A DNA stretch of 28,030 nt from a virus: IMG/VR virus record IMGVR_UViG_3300035670_001034, positions 1-28,030 of that record. One strand, written 5' to 3'. Shown piece by piece: positions 1 through 7,533 of this stretch (its first letter is position 1; the number at the start of each line of letters is the position of its first letter). The position numbers and the translations under genes were made by a program. A model generated the notes under the pieces. The model was not told the origin of the DNA and did no database searches. It saw nothing but the letters and a program-made list of their open reading frames with translations.

Positions 1-1054
1 TGTCGGTGATCATCGCGCCAGAACCGATAAGACCAGTAGCACCCAGACCCACGAGGTTAACCACACGCTCAACGGTGATTTCAGCGCGGACCACACGACG
101 CTCACGAATGTAGTACTCAGGGCGAACGGCAGGAGTGCCGGTCAGCTGGTAGGTGTAAGCGAAGGCAGGGGTAGCAGCGTTAGCGCCACCAGCAGGCATC
201 ACGGAATCAGAAGGACCATTCGGGCTGTAGAACAGCAGGATGCCGTTCTCAGGGAACACGGGCTGCAGGCTACCGTCGGTGGCCAGATAACGACCCTCGG
301 CCACACGCAGACCGCGCTCGAGACCGAAGTAACGGGCCAGCATGTCGGTGTCGATGCTGTCGGCGGTGGTGTACTTGATACGCTCAAGGATCGCCTGGTT
401 GGTCAGCAGCTGGTCGAACACAGCGGTACCAACAACCATCGAGTTAGGACGAATACCAATCTGGTTAGCGACGGAGCGCTTCAGAGTCAGAACGTCTTCG
501 ATCGGGTTGGAGGTCAGCGAGGACCAAGCAGAAGGACCGGAAGCAGCGCCGTAGGCAGTGTTGAAGGTGGTCCAGCTTACGAAGCCCAGACCGTCCTGAT
601 TACCAGCACCGGTGTTAGGCTCGTAAGGGTTGTAGCCAACGCCAGGAGCGCCGGTTACGGTAACAGCCTGGGAAACGGTGTACTCATAGGCGTTCATCAG
701 GCGGGACATTGCGTTGCGAGTTTCGATCGCACGCAGGTCAACCTGAGCGGGGCCTTCACCGGCGTTCTCGATGACTTCTTCCGGCAGTTCCCAAGCCACC
801 ACTTCTTGCTCGAGAGCATAGGGCTCCGAGTCGTAACGGCTTTGAACGTAAGGAATATTGGTGCCATATGCACGACGGAAGTCGTTAATGGCAAACTGCT
901 CTTTGCCGAAACGCAGAATGCGGCCAGCACGAGTGGGGGTGTCTACTACCGGAGCAATAAAGTTGGCGATATTGGTCGCCGGCAGCATGAAACCTTGGGC
1001 AAGTGTAGTCAGAATAGGATCTACACCTGCGTAGGTTTGTTGCAGGTTCATCAT
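1..1054 (-). CDS. Major capsid protein (partial, C-terminus beyond window)
   Basis: The minus frame is open from an ATG-ATG at 1054 to the window edge, giving 351 residues with no stop. I judge it to be the HK97-fold major capsid protein that builds the icosahedral shell. It is the last gene of a portal, protease-scaffold, MuF, small virion protein series. The protein is of plausible shell-protein length and has capsid-like features: an early segment ending FIAPVV, a mid-protein SRLMNAYEYTV segment, and a segment reading IRPNSMVVGTAVFDQLL, a strand-helix pattern common in phage capsid proteins. There is no signal peptide or membrane segment. A GGAG lies about 10 nt upstream of the first ATG. 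The upstream gap holds a stable hairpin, a 12-bp palindrome and a motif shared with the preceding gene. Family membership is inferred from context and sequence feel. Confidence 0.8.
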   Translation of the reverse strand, partial: MMNLQQTYAGVDPILTTLAQGFMLPATNIANFIAPVVDTPTRAGRILRFGKEQFAINDFRRAYGTNIPYVQSRYDSEPYALEQEVVAWELPEEVIENAGEGPAQVDLRAIETRNAMSRLMNAYEYTVSQAVTVTGAPGVGYNPYEPNTGAGNQDGLGFVSWTTFNTAYGAASGPSAWSSLTSNPIEDVLTLKRSVANQIGIRPNSMVVGTAVFDQLLTNQAILERIKYTTADSIDTDMLARYFGLERGLRVAEGRYLATDGSLQPVFPENGILLFYSPNGPSDSVMPAGGANAATPAFAYTYQLTGTPAVRPEYYIRERRVVRAEITVERVVNLVGLGATGLIGSGAMITD

Positions 1055-1077
1055 GGGAGGAGATCTCCGAAATCTTT

Positions 1078-1089
1078 GACTTCAAATGT
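1078..1089 (-). repeat. 5' leader motif ACATTTGAAGTC, copy 1
   Basis: This 12-base sequence lies 24 nt upstream of the capsid gene start. An identical copy sits at 1625-1636, 21 nt upstream of the preceding virion gene. It may be a translation enhancer, a promoter element or a regulator site. Confidence 0.5.
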
Positions 1090-1098
1090 GTATACACA
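1087..1098. promoter_or_regulatory. 12-bp perfect palindrome upstream of the capsid gene
   Basis: TGTGTATACACA is a perfect palindrome in the leader between the small virion gene and the capsid gene. Its symmetry suits an operator for a dimeric regulator. No function is known, and chance cannot be excluded for one site. Confidence 0.35.
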
Positions 1099-1099
1099 G

Positions 1100-1131
1100 G
1101 GCTGGGACTTACACCCGAAGGATGCCCAGCC
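1100..1131 (-). promoter_or_regulatory. Stem-loop in the leader of the capsid gene
   Basis: GGCTGGG and CCCAGCC form a 7-bp stem. On the minus strand the enclosed bases can form an inner stem capped by a TTCG tetraloop. No T-run follows, so this is more likely an RNA-stabilising or processing structure than an intrinsic terminator. Confidence 0.5.
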
Positions 1132-1142
1132 GATGTTAGTTA

Positions 1143-1604
1143 TCAGGCGAAGCTGACAAGTACCAGACGACGACCGCCGATGTTCACGTTCTCGCGAACG
1201 GTAGGCTGAGTGCCGTCCAGGGTCACAGGAGTGCCACCAGCAGTGGCCTGACCCAGAGCGTTAATCTGAAGTTGAGTATTCAGACCAATAACGGCGGAAG
1301 CAGGATCAACTTCAATCAGCAGCAGACCGGAAGTAGCCACAGTCAGCTGACGAGCGGTGTAAGGCTGAGCCAGAGTGGTGGGCATGTAGGCCTGGTTCAC
1401 ACCGCAGATTACGGTGGGCTGAACGGTGAAATAGGTACCAACGGCAGCCACGAAAGGGCCTGCCCAGGTGGCAGGGCTCACGGCACGCAGTTCACCGATC
1501 TCAACAACGCCGGGGGTACCGGCTTGGCTGTCAACAGCAGCTTCCCAAGTTTCGGCGTAGCGAATGTACTGCTTTCCGTAAATAGGTCCAGCATTAGTAG
1601 CCAT
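1143..1604 (-). CDS. Probable capsid decoration / head stabilisation protein
   Basis: This gene encodes 153 residues with no recognised catalytic motif, signal peptide or membrane segment. The protein is rich in Ala, Thr, Val and Gly and looks like a compact beta-strand protein. It lies directly upstream of the capsid gene, where many phages encode a small decoration or head-stabilising protein; that position is the main basis for the call. The ATG at 1604 has a good GAGGA ribosome site 7 nt upstream. Two upstream signals point to strong late expression: GGGTAAAAC at 1687-1695, and the 12-base leader motif shared with the capsid gene. It could instead be another minor virion protein. Confidence 0.5.
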   Translation of the reverse strand: MATNAGPIYGKQYIRYAETWEAAVDSQAGTPGVVEIGELRAVSPATWAGPFVAAVGTYFTVQPTVICGVNQAYMPTTLAQPYTARQLTVATSGLLLIEVDPASAVIGLNTQLQINALGQATAGGTPVTLDGTQPTVRENVNIGGRRLVLVSFA

Positions 1605-1624
1605 GTTTTTATCCTCAGAAAATG

Positions 1625-1636
1625 GACTTCAAATGT
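1625..1636 (-). repeat. 5' leader motif ACATTTGAAGTC, copy 2
   Basis: This is the second identical copy of the 12-base motif, 21 nt upstream of the small virion gene start at 1604. The position relative to the start codon is nearly the same as at the capsid gene. Confidence 0.5.
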
Positions 1637-1686
1637 TTAGGTTAGTTTGCTCTAGGACTTGTTTTGTCACCTAGTTAGAGTAACGA

Positions 1687-1695
1687 GTTTTACCC
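1687..1695 (-). promoter_or_regulatory. GGGTAAAAC element (candidate late promoter)
   Basis: This is one of nine matches to GGGTAAA(A/T)N placed before minus-strand genes. Here it overlaps the stop codon of the MuF-like gene and lies about 85 nt before the next start. See the finding on this motif for the full list and alternatives. Confidence 0.4.
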
Positions 1696-2459
1696 TAGCG
1701 GTATTCAATGTAGCAACGGCAACGATCATAGCAACGACAGCCTTTGCCAGGCATCGGTAGTTCACCAATCGGCGCCCACCCTTGTTCGCCGTAGTTCTTA
1801 CAGTCTACGCAAACTTTTTTGTCTCGTTTAGCAACCCTGCGCATTTCCTTGAAGCCCATGTCTCGGGCTACCATGTATTCACCAAGGTTGTAAAAAGCAA
1901 AAGTAGGTGTCGCTAGATAGCGGGATACTCGCTCCGCGAGGGCAGGCCAGCTACGGCCTTGGGCTCTTTGCTGAGAAGCCTCTTGGATTCCTTCCTCTTC
2001 GGGATTGATTCCTTCGAGTTCATCAGCATCGAGGTCGATTGCTCCGGGTACAGCACCAAGCAGGTCGTAGTCAGCGAAGTCTACGGTCTGGTCTCCAAGG
2101 CGCAACACACCGGAATCGATATATTCTTTAGTCTCTGCTAAAAACTTTGTAAGAGGCGGAAGCATGTCGCCTACAATAATGGGCCAACACTTTTCAAGCT
2201 TCTGATCGATTTTTCCATCTTTGATGCCAAGGATACAAGCGGCAAGAGCAGAAATGAGGGTTTTGTCCAAGATTGTTCTCTCGTACTCACCCCATTTCAT
2301 CAACTTGTCTCGTAATCCTTTCACGAGGCCAAGGGACTCTGCCTTCATCCGTTCTTCCAGACGAGGCTGCTCTTTGTATTTTCGAGCGAGAGTTTTGGCC
2401 TGTTCCATGTAGTCGGATCTCCGCTTGGTAGCCATTCCGACCATTGAGAGGAGATCCAT
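1695..2459 (-). CDS. MuF-like minor head protein
   Basis: This gene encodes 254 residues and probably a minor head protein related to Mu gpF, which acts in head assembly near the portal. The clearest evidence is the C-terminus: a CxxC pair (VCVDC) about 35 residues from the end, then two CRC motifs. This resembles the cysteine-rich end of many MuF-domain proteins, which usually read C..C then P..CRC. The N-terminal part is Lys/Glu-rich and helical. The gene sits between the protease-scaffold gene and the small virion gene, a usual place for this family. The ATG at 2459 is supported by GAGG 5 nt upstream; a second ATG eight codons in is possible. The protein is shorter than full MuF proteins. 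Confidence 0.55.
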   Translation of the reverse strand: MDLLSMVGMATKRRSDYMEQAKTLARKYKEQPRLEERMKAESLGLVKGLRDKLMKWGEYERTILDKTLISALAACILGIKDGKIDQKLEKCWPIIVGDMLPPLTKFLAETKEYIDSGVLRLGDQTVDFADYDLLGAVPGAIDLDADELEGINPEEEGIQEASQQRAQGRSWPALAERVSRYLATPTFAFYNLGEYMVARDMGFKEMRRVAKRDKKVCVDCKNYGEQGWAPIGELPMPGKGCRCYDRCRCYIEYR

Positions 2460-2466
2460 AACTACC

Positions 2467-5175
2467 TCAGCTAAACATAGCCTTCTTCAGAGCTTCCACG
2501 TAGTCCATTTGACCATCGGAGGCTTCCACCATCTTCAGAGCCTTGGCGTGGGGATCCAGGTCGGCTTCCTCAGCGTACTGGAAAGTACCACCGGCAACTT
2601 CACCGAAGTGAACCATCGGAGGCAGGTTGCTCAGCAGGTTCAGCAGTTTAGTAGCAGCGGTTTCACCCTCAGAGAATTCCAGGGTTCCAAACTCCAGACC
2701 CTCAACGTAAGAGAGAAGCTCTTGCTCGGGCATGATGCCGTCGGTCAAACGACCCTCGGTGTACAGATGACCAATGGCCTCGGCCATTTGCATCCGACGG
2801 AAGTTCATCTTTTCCTGACGGTTGCGGTTCTCCAGCTCAGCGTACTTTTGCTTGAGGTTGGCAAGCTCTTCGTACATGGCAGACATGTCCATCATGCCGG
2901 GGTTCATGCTACGATGACTCATGGAGCTCATTTGACCGTAGGCGGAATCACAGTGATCGGCACTGTAGCCTTCACCGTAGCTCTCTTCGCCCTCGTCAAC
3001 ACCATCATCGCCTTCGCCTTCCTCATAAGTGGAGCCGAAACCGGTCTTGGTGTAGGGATCTTTCTTACCTTCGGCATGCTCCTCAGCATAGACGCCGCCA
3101 GACTTTTTGGTGACTTCCGCAGGGTCAGTCAGAGAATCCTGAGCGCCAGGCTTCAGCTGCTTGTTCTTAGCGGGCTTGCCGTCACCGATGTTGTCGCGAA
3201 GGGACTGCAGGGAGGCCTCACCGTAAACACCATCGGGGCCGGTAATCTGATCGGGATCATCAACGCGATCCATAGCACCAGGTGTCAGTTGCTTGGACTT
3301 AGCCTTGGGCTCACCTTTGTAGGACTCAGCGTAAGCGCCGTCGGGACCAACGATCTCACCGGGAGTGTCGGTGTCATCCATAGCGCCAGGAGTCAGTTGA
3401 CGGCTCTTGGACTTCTTGCCGTCACCTATTTCGTGACGCAAAGTCTCCATACCGGCTCCGCTATCAGCGTCGTCAGTTTCGTACTCGGCGTGCTCAACGG
3501 TCTTGCTAGCGGTCATGCCCTTACGAGCAGTGGTTACGCCATCATCGCCGGTCATTTCATCGGCCTGAGGCTCAGCATAGAGCAAGTCGTGAGTTTTCAC
3601 AGACTTAGCGCGAGCATCAGAAGACTTCTGACGCAGAACACGCATATTCTTATCGCTCATGACGTTAGTCATGCCTACGGCAAAGACTTCATCATCGGGC
3701 ATTTCTTCCGACTCGGTCGGAATCTTGGTAGCGGTCTCGTCACGACCATAAGGGTCGGTGCCAGTGGACATTTTGGGCTTGTTGCCCTCGGGATAATCAT
3801 CCAGACCAGCGTCGTACTGATCCATGTTCTCCACTTGATCTAGGCCATCAGATTGACCGGCCCAGCGAGAGAAGCCGTCGCCGTCTGGACCAGCCTTGGC
3901 TGTGTGCATACGGTCGCGCTCTTGCTCCCCGTTCTCTGCGGTGTGCATACGATCGCGATCTTGCTCACCGGACTTGGCGGTCTTCATGCGACCCACGTTG
4001 CCATCAGCGCCTTGCTTACCGGTCTTCATCCGGTCAACATAGCCGTTATCGGCGGAGCGAGCGGTTTCGTAACGCCCAGTGGGATCTTCAGCGTGGTCAG
4101 CAGAACCAGGACCACCATCTCCACCGTGACGCTTCATTACGCCGGTGTCGGTCATGTCCTCATCCTCAGAATGCTTAGCTTCTTTGATGAGTTTGTCCTC
4201 TTCCTTACCAAAGCGCTTGACCTCTTTAGCTTCGGCACCCTTACCTTCCTTCTTCATGCGCTTGGCTTCGAAGGCACGGTCAGCGGCGGCTTTACGCTCG
4301 TCGGTCGATTCTTTGTGTGCTTCGTCGTAGACGTTTTCTACGACTTGCATGACTTGGCCGTGGGCACCTTTAGCGTGCTTCCGGCTGATTTTTCCTTGTT
4401 CCATAAATTCCTCTTCCGGAAATTGATCTTCGAGGTCAGCCGTCTGCTGAGCGATTTCAGTTCCTTCGCGACCCACGTTTTTGTTTGTTTCTTTAAACTG
4501 AGGAGCATCTGGGTTCGCCATTTGCCCGAGTTCGGGCTGCTCCGTCACAGACGAAGCGGCAACTTCTTGCAGATTCTCGGTAGGTTGTGCTTGTTGGTTA
4601 CCTTGTAGTTCTTTTACCGCACTTGACACATCCTGACGGACTTCGTCAAGCTTCTCTCGGAGCATCTCCAACGGACTTTTTTCCACGATGAGCGTGGGGC
4701 CAAGTTCCTCATCGAAGATATCCGAGGGAGCGAGAGCTACGGCAAAGTCGTAGACTCCCTCCGCCTCCGAGAAGGAGAAGGGTTCCAAGCCTTTTACCGC
4801 CGGGGGAGAGGCCCCCAGCAAGGCAAGGTGTCGGGCACTCCATTTACCCTTATGGGGATTTATTGCGGAGTCAGGGGAATAAAAAGAGATCGAAACCTTC
4901 CGGTAATGACCATCTTTTACCAGATCCTTGGCAGTATCCGTAAAGGCAACATCGGCATACAGATTGCCTCCCTGTTTGCTGAATCCTTTGATCCAGCCGT
5001 ATGCAGGAAGGCTGTCGTTGTCGCCAGCGTGACCGATTACAAGGGGAGCTTCATGGATCGAGGGATCATACGTTTCCACCACTTGTTGAAGGTCTTTCTC
5101 AGAGAAATGTCTCTGGACCCCTTGGGCAGATGTCTGGTCGCCAGACTTGAATACGTGAATGCGTTTCTGAAACAC
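2467..5175 (-). CDS. Prohead protease-scaffold fusion with repeat-rich linker
   Basis: This gene encodes 902 residues. Residues 1-135 match the phage I-like prohead protease pattern: APLVIGH (43-49), PAYGWIKGF (57-65), VSISFYSP (94-101) and RHLALLGASPPAVKGL (115-130). H49 and a serine at 95 or 97 are candidate catalytic residues. The C-terminal 150 residues contain a coiled coil (about 765-800) and look like a scaffold. A long charged linker (about 160-750) separates them. It has four RM(K/H)T units at about 382, 396, 409 and 422, and three Q-L-(T/K)-P-G-A units at about 593, 629 and 673. In related phages the protease cuts the scaffold away after shell assembly. The start is GTG at 5175; no ATG is near. 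The protein is much longer than usual for the family. Confidence 0.75.
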   Translation of the reverse strand: MFQKRIHVFKSGDQTSAQGVQRHFSEKDLQQVVETYDPSIHEAPLVIGHAGDNDSLPAYGWIKGFSKQGGNLYADVAFTDTAKDLVKDGHYRKVSISFYSPDSAINPHKGKWSARHLALLGASPPAVKGLEPFSFSEAEGVYDFAVALAPSDIFDEELGPTLIVEKSPLEMLREKLDEVRQDVSSAVKELQGNQQAQPTENLQEVAASSVTEQPELGQMANPDAPQFKETNKNVGREGTEIAQQTADLEDQFPEEEFMEQGKISRKHAKGAHGQVMQVVENVYDEAHKESTDERKAAADRAFEAKRMKKEGKGAEAKEVKRFGKEEDKLIKEAKHSEDEDMTDTGVMKRHGGDGGPGSADHAEDPTGRYETARSADNGYVDRMKTGKQGADGNVGRMKTAKSGEQDRDRMHTAENGEQERDRMHTAKAGPDGDGFSRWAGQSDGLDQVENMDQYDAGLDDYPEGNKPKMSTGTDPYGRDETATKIPTESEEMPDDEVFAVGMTNVMSDKNMRVLRQKSSDARAKSVKTHDLLYAEPQADEMTGDDGVTTARKGMTASKTVEHAEYETDDADSGAGMETLRHEIGDGKKSKSRQLTPGAMDDTDTPGEIVGPDGAYAESYKGEPKAKSKQLTPGAMDRVDDPDQITGPDGVYGEASLQSLRDNIGDGKPAKNKQLKPGAQDSLTDPAEVTKKSGGVYAEEHAEGKKDPYTKTGFGSTYEEGEGDDGVDEGEESYGEGYSADHCDSAYGQMSSMSHRSMNPGMMDMSAMYEELANLKQKYAELENRNRQEKMNFRRMQMAEAIGHLYTEGRLTDGIMPEQELLSYVEGLEFGTLEFSEGETAATKLLNLLSNLPPMVHFGEVAGGTFQYAEEADLDPHAKALKMVEASDGQMDYVEALKKAMFS

Positions 5176-5202
5176 CTTGTTATTTAGTGACCCATTGCTA
5201 AC

Positions 5203-5211
5203 ATTTTACCC
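5203..5211 (-). promoter_or_regulatory. GGGTAAAAT element (candidate late promoter)
   Basis: This element overlaps the portal gene stop and lies 28-36 nt before the GTG start of the protease-scaffold gene. A CTAAATA sequence, similar to T4-like late promoter cores, also lies just upstream of that GTG. Confidence 0.4.
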
Positions 5212-6812
5212 TATCTGCGCGTCATTTCTACAGCTTCGTCTTCGCTGATTCTTTCATCTCCAAATGGCTTTTCTTCTTCCTCTTCTTCGTCTCCCAATAA
5301 ATCCTCAAGAGACATGGTCGATTCTGAGTCAAGCTGAGACTCGGGCATTGCATCAATCGCCGATCCGAGTTCTTCCTCAGGAGTAGCTTCGCCTCCGGCA
5401 TCCGTTTGAGACTCTTCAGGTGTGGCGCCCATCGGAGCGTCCATTACATTGGCGGCGGCTTGCAAGTCGGAAGCTGCAGCCTGTTCCTGCTGCGGAGTGG
5501 GTTGTCCAGAGGCGGAACCTCCGAAGATCGAGCCCATGAGATCTTGATCTTTCTGCGGATCGTAAGTTGTTGCTTCCTCACCTTCCTGTGGCTTTTTCTC
5601 TTCAAGTTCCACGCGGAAGTGACGCTCGATCCATTCCTTACGGGGAGTGTATCCAGACTGAATCAGAAGGGAAACGTCAGGCATTGTAAGGGGGGATTCC
5701 TCAATGCGGAACTCACGTGTCAGATATGGAGCTGCAACATCCATACCGAAGTTAAGATCCACGATCCAGCGGACCAGAGTTTGAGATAAGGTCTGAGACA
5801 GCATCTCGGAGATTTCGCTGGCGCGAACTACACGAATAGTATTGGCGACCTGAGAAGATGCGCGGGAGCCTGCTTCGGCTTGCCCAGCTTCATCCTCTCC
5901 GCAAATAACCAGAGAAATCTCTTTATCAATATACTCAATCAGATTTTTAAATACTTCTGGGGATCCAGTAGGGACAACAAACTCCAGCTCATACCCCTCT
6001 GGCAAAATCATTGCCGTTTCTTGGGAGAGATTGGATAAATGACCGTAGAGCGTATCCAACTCTCGAGTGCTCGCTGAGAGCGGGGCTTTTGCAACAGCTG
6101 TCGGCGTCGCGTAACGGTCGCCGTAGAGCACGTAAGACTCGATGGCACGGCGCCGAAACTTGACGAGAGGATAAAGAATGCGACCGAGAGCAGCACCGTA
6201 TGGGTCGCCGTTGTGCGAAACCCAGTAACGGCTGACAATGAACTTCCGCTGAGGGAGCTCCACACCTTCAAACATACGGTTGAAAGTGAGACAACGCATT
6301 GTGAAGCCATTAACGGCATCTTGATCCTCCTGGAAAACAAAACGACGCTGATCACGCATGCGGACATCAAAAGGAATAACGCCGCGTTTCGTTTTCTTCC
6401 ACATGATTTCGCCGACCGAGAAACCAGCGATGAGTGCCTCGGCCATCCCCACGTAAATATCGTCAAGGGGCATTTCTTCCAGGACCTCAGCGACAAAGTC
6501 GCGCACTGCAAGGTCACCAGGCTTATCGGAATATTGCTGAACGTACCACGGGCGGGAAGTAACTTCCTGCATCAACTTACGAAAGCAAGATTGCACTTGC
6601 TCGTCGTAGAGCAGACGCTGATAGACAACGAGAGCACGATTACCGCCCTTCTGGATGAGTAAATCATCGTTAGGCCGTACAATGGTATTCCCCTGCCCTG
6701 TGAAGGGAGAGGAGCTACCGAACATGTAGATGGACGATAGATTATACGGGTCGCTTGTATACCTTGCGACCTCACCTGAGGGGACTGGTGCCGTCTTGAA
6801 TCTTTGTGCCAT
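5211..6812 (-). CDS. Portal protein, Mu gp29-like (DUF935 type)
   Basis: This gene encodes 533 residues and the head portal, the dodecameric ring through which DNA is packaged and to which the tail joins. The middle of the protein carries family features: an N-terminal segment with YDEQVQSCFRKLMQEV, then GFSVGEIMWKK, and the segment GDPYGAALGRILYPLV followed by YGDRYATP, which corresponds to the G.PYG..L...........ERYG.P pattern of Mu gp29-type portals. The last 110 residues are acidic and Gln-rich (a DEEEEEEK run), probably flexible. The ATG at 6812 has GAGAG 7 nt upstream. The protease-scaffold gene follows after 35 nt. The length is normal for the family. Confidence 0.85.
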   Translation of the reverse strand: MAQRFKTAPVPSGEVARYTSDPYNLSSIYMFGSSSPFTGQGNTIVRPNDDLLIQKGGNRALVVYQRLLYDEQVQSCFRKLMQEVTSRPWYVQQYSDKPGDLAVRDFVAEVLEEMPLDDIYVGMAEALIAGFSVGEIMWKKTKRGVIPFDVRMRDQRRFVFQEDQDAVNGFTMRCLTFNRMFEGVELPQRKFIVSRYWVSHNGDPYGAALGRILYPLVKFRRRAIESYVLYGDRYATPTAVAKAPLSASTRELDTLYGHLSNLSQETAMILPEGYELEFVVPTGSPEVFKNLIEYIDKEISLVICGEDEAGQAEAGSRASSQVANTIRVVRASEISEMLSQTLSQTLVRWIVDLNFGMDVAAPYLTREFRIEESPLTMPDVSLLIQSGYTPRKEWIERHFRVELEEKKPQEGEEATTYDPQKDQDLMGSIFGGSASGQPTPQQEQAAASDLQAAANVMDAPMGATPEESQTDAGGEATPEEELGSAIDAMPESQLDSESTMSLEDLLGDEEEEEEKPFGDERISEDEAVEMTRR

Positions 6813-6845
6813 CCAAGTCTCTCGTGATTTGCCCTATGTTGGTTA

Positions 6846-6854
6846 GTTTTACCC
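6846..6854 (-). promoter_or_regulatory. GGGTAAAAC element (candidate late promoter)
   Basis: This element lies just after the stop of the gp25-like gene and 34-42 nt before the portal start. Upstream bases can also pair with part of it as a weak hairpin (ACCC with GGGT, GGC with GCC). Confidence 0.4.
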
Positions 6855-6856
6855 GG

Positions 6857-7234
6857 CTAGTTGGCCAGGGTGAATGTTAGAGAAGGTTGTGGTACCCCTC
6901 CAACTGTATAGTTAATGAATACTTTGTACACTCCGTCTTCCCCCTCAGTGACCCAATCACCAAGTACGCTGAGTTCGTTGAGACCGGCTACATTCTGTAA
7001 TATGCTGTACTGGATTGCGGAGTTTATTTGCCCAGGATCTATAACCTCGAGCACGTAGTCACCAATCCCATAATCGGCTCTCATCACTCGCTCGTAATAA
7101 CGAGTTTCAAGAACGCTACGGATCTGTTGTGTTACCAGTGCGAAATCTGTACTGGTGGACAGGTTTCCGTTGACGACCGTCAGGGGATACGTTAATCCCC
7201 GAACATTTGGGGATAGAAGAGTAGGCTCACTCAT
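6857..7234 (-). CDS. Baseplate wedge protein, T4 gp25 / P2 gpW-like
   Basis: This gene encodes 125 residues, likely a baseplate wedge component that links baseplate and sheath. The central part fits the gp25/gpW family: ALVTQQIRSVLETRYYERVMRADYG, equivalent to the family's region of repeated hydrophobic turns ending in R..YG, followed by a strand-rich C-terminal half (VFINYTVGG, LTFTLAN). The length is typical of the family. It lies directly after the RHH-like gene, overlapping its stop by 4 nt (ATGA), and downstream of the sheath, which supports a tail role. AGG lies a few bases upstream of the start. Confidence 0.75.
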   Translation of the reverse strand: MSEPTLLSPNVRGLTYPLTVVNGNLSTSTDFALVTQQIRSVLETRYYERVMRADYGIGDYVLEVIDPGQINSAIQYSILQNVAGLNELSVLGDWVTEGEDGVYKVFINYTVGGVPQPSLTFTLAN

Positions 7235-7533
7235 CGGATATACCTGCGGGATATTTGAAACTCAAGGGCATTTACCCTTTTGCGAACTTCTTCTTTGGTT
7301 AGATCGCTTTCGATTACCTTGGGGATTTCTTTCCGAAGGACATCTAGCGTTAATGACTGATAATAGGTTGGATCCACGAGGGAGACCTCTTGTTTCTCAC
7401 CAGAGAGAAGAGAGAAGCAGAATGCTTCGAGTGAAACACCCTGCTCCTCAGCTTGTCGTTCTAGATGAAAAAAGAGAGTCTCGGGGAGCCGTAGGTTCAG
7501 ATCCCTATACATTGTTTGACTCTCTGTAATCAT
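7231..7533 (-). CDS. Ribbon-helix-helix-like small protein
   Basis: This gene encodes 100 residues. Residues 11-45 (DLNLRLPETLFFHLERQAEE, then GVSLEAFCFSLL) fit the ribbon-helix-helix pattern of CopG/HicB-type DNA-binding proteins: a short basic strand, a helix, a G-V-S turn, then a second helix. The remaining 55 residues are charged and helical. The gene is translationally coupled on both sides: its ATG overlaps the sheath stop (TAATG) and its stop overlaps the next start (ATGA). A DNA-binding protein between sheath and baseplate genes is unusual. It may autoregulate late genes, or the fold may have been taken over for virion assembly. Function not established. Confidence 0.6.
   Translation of the reverse strand: MITESQTMYRDLNLRLPETLFFHLERQAEEQGVSLEAFCFSLLSGEKQEVSLVDPTYYQSLTLDVLRKEIPKVIESDLTKEEVRKRVNALEFQISRRYIR
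7269..7277 (-). promoter_or_regulatory. GGGTAAATG element (candidate late promoter)
   Basis: This copy lies inside the coding part of the RHH-like gene, 35-43 nt before the gp25-like start. Because it is within coding sequence, its position appears tied to the next start rather than to a gene end. Confidence 0.35.

Noticed and set aside
2425-3843. 472-codon plus-strand open frame opposite the protease-scaffold gene
   Set aside because: It is antisense in codon register to a well-supported gene. The predicted product has no recognisable domain.
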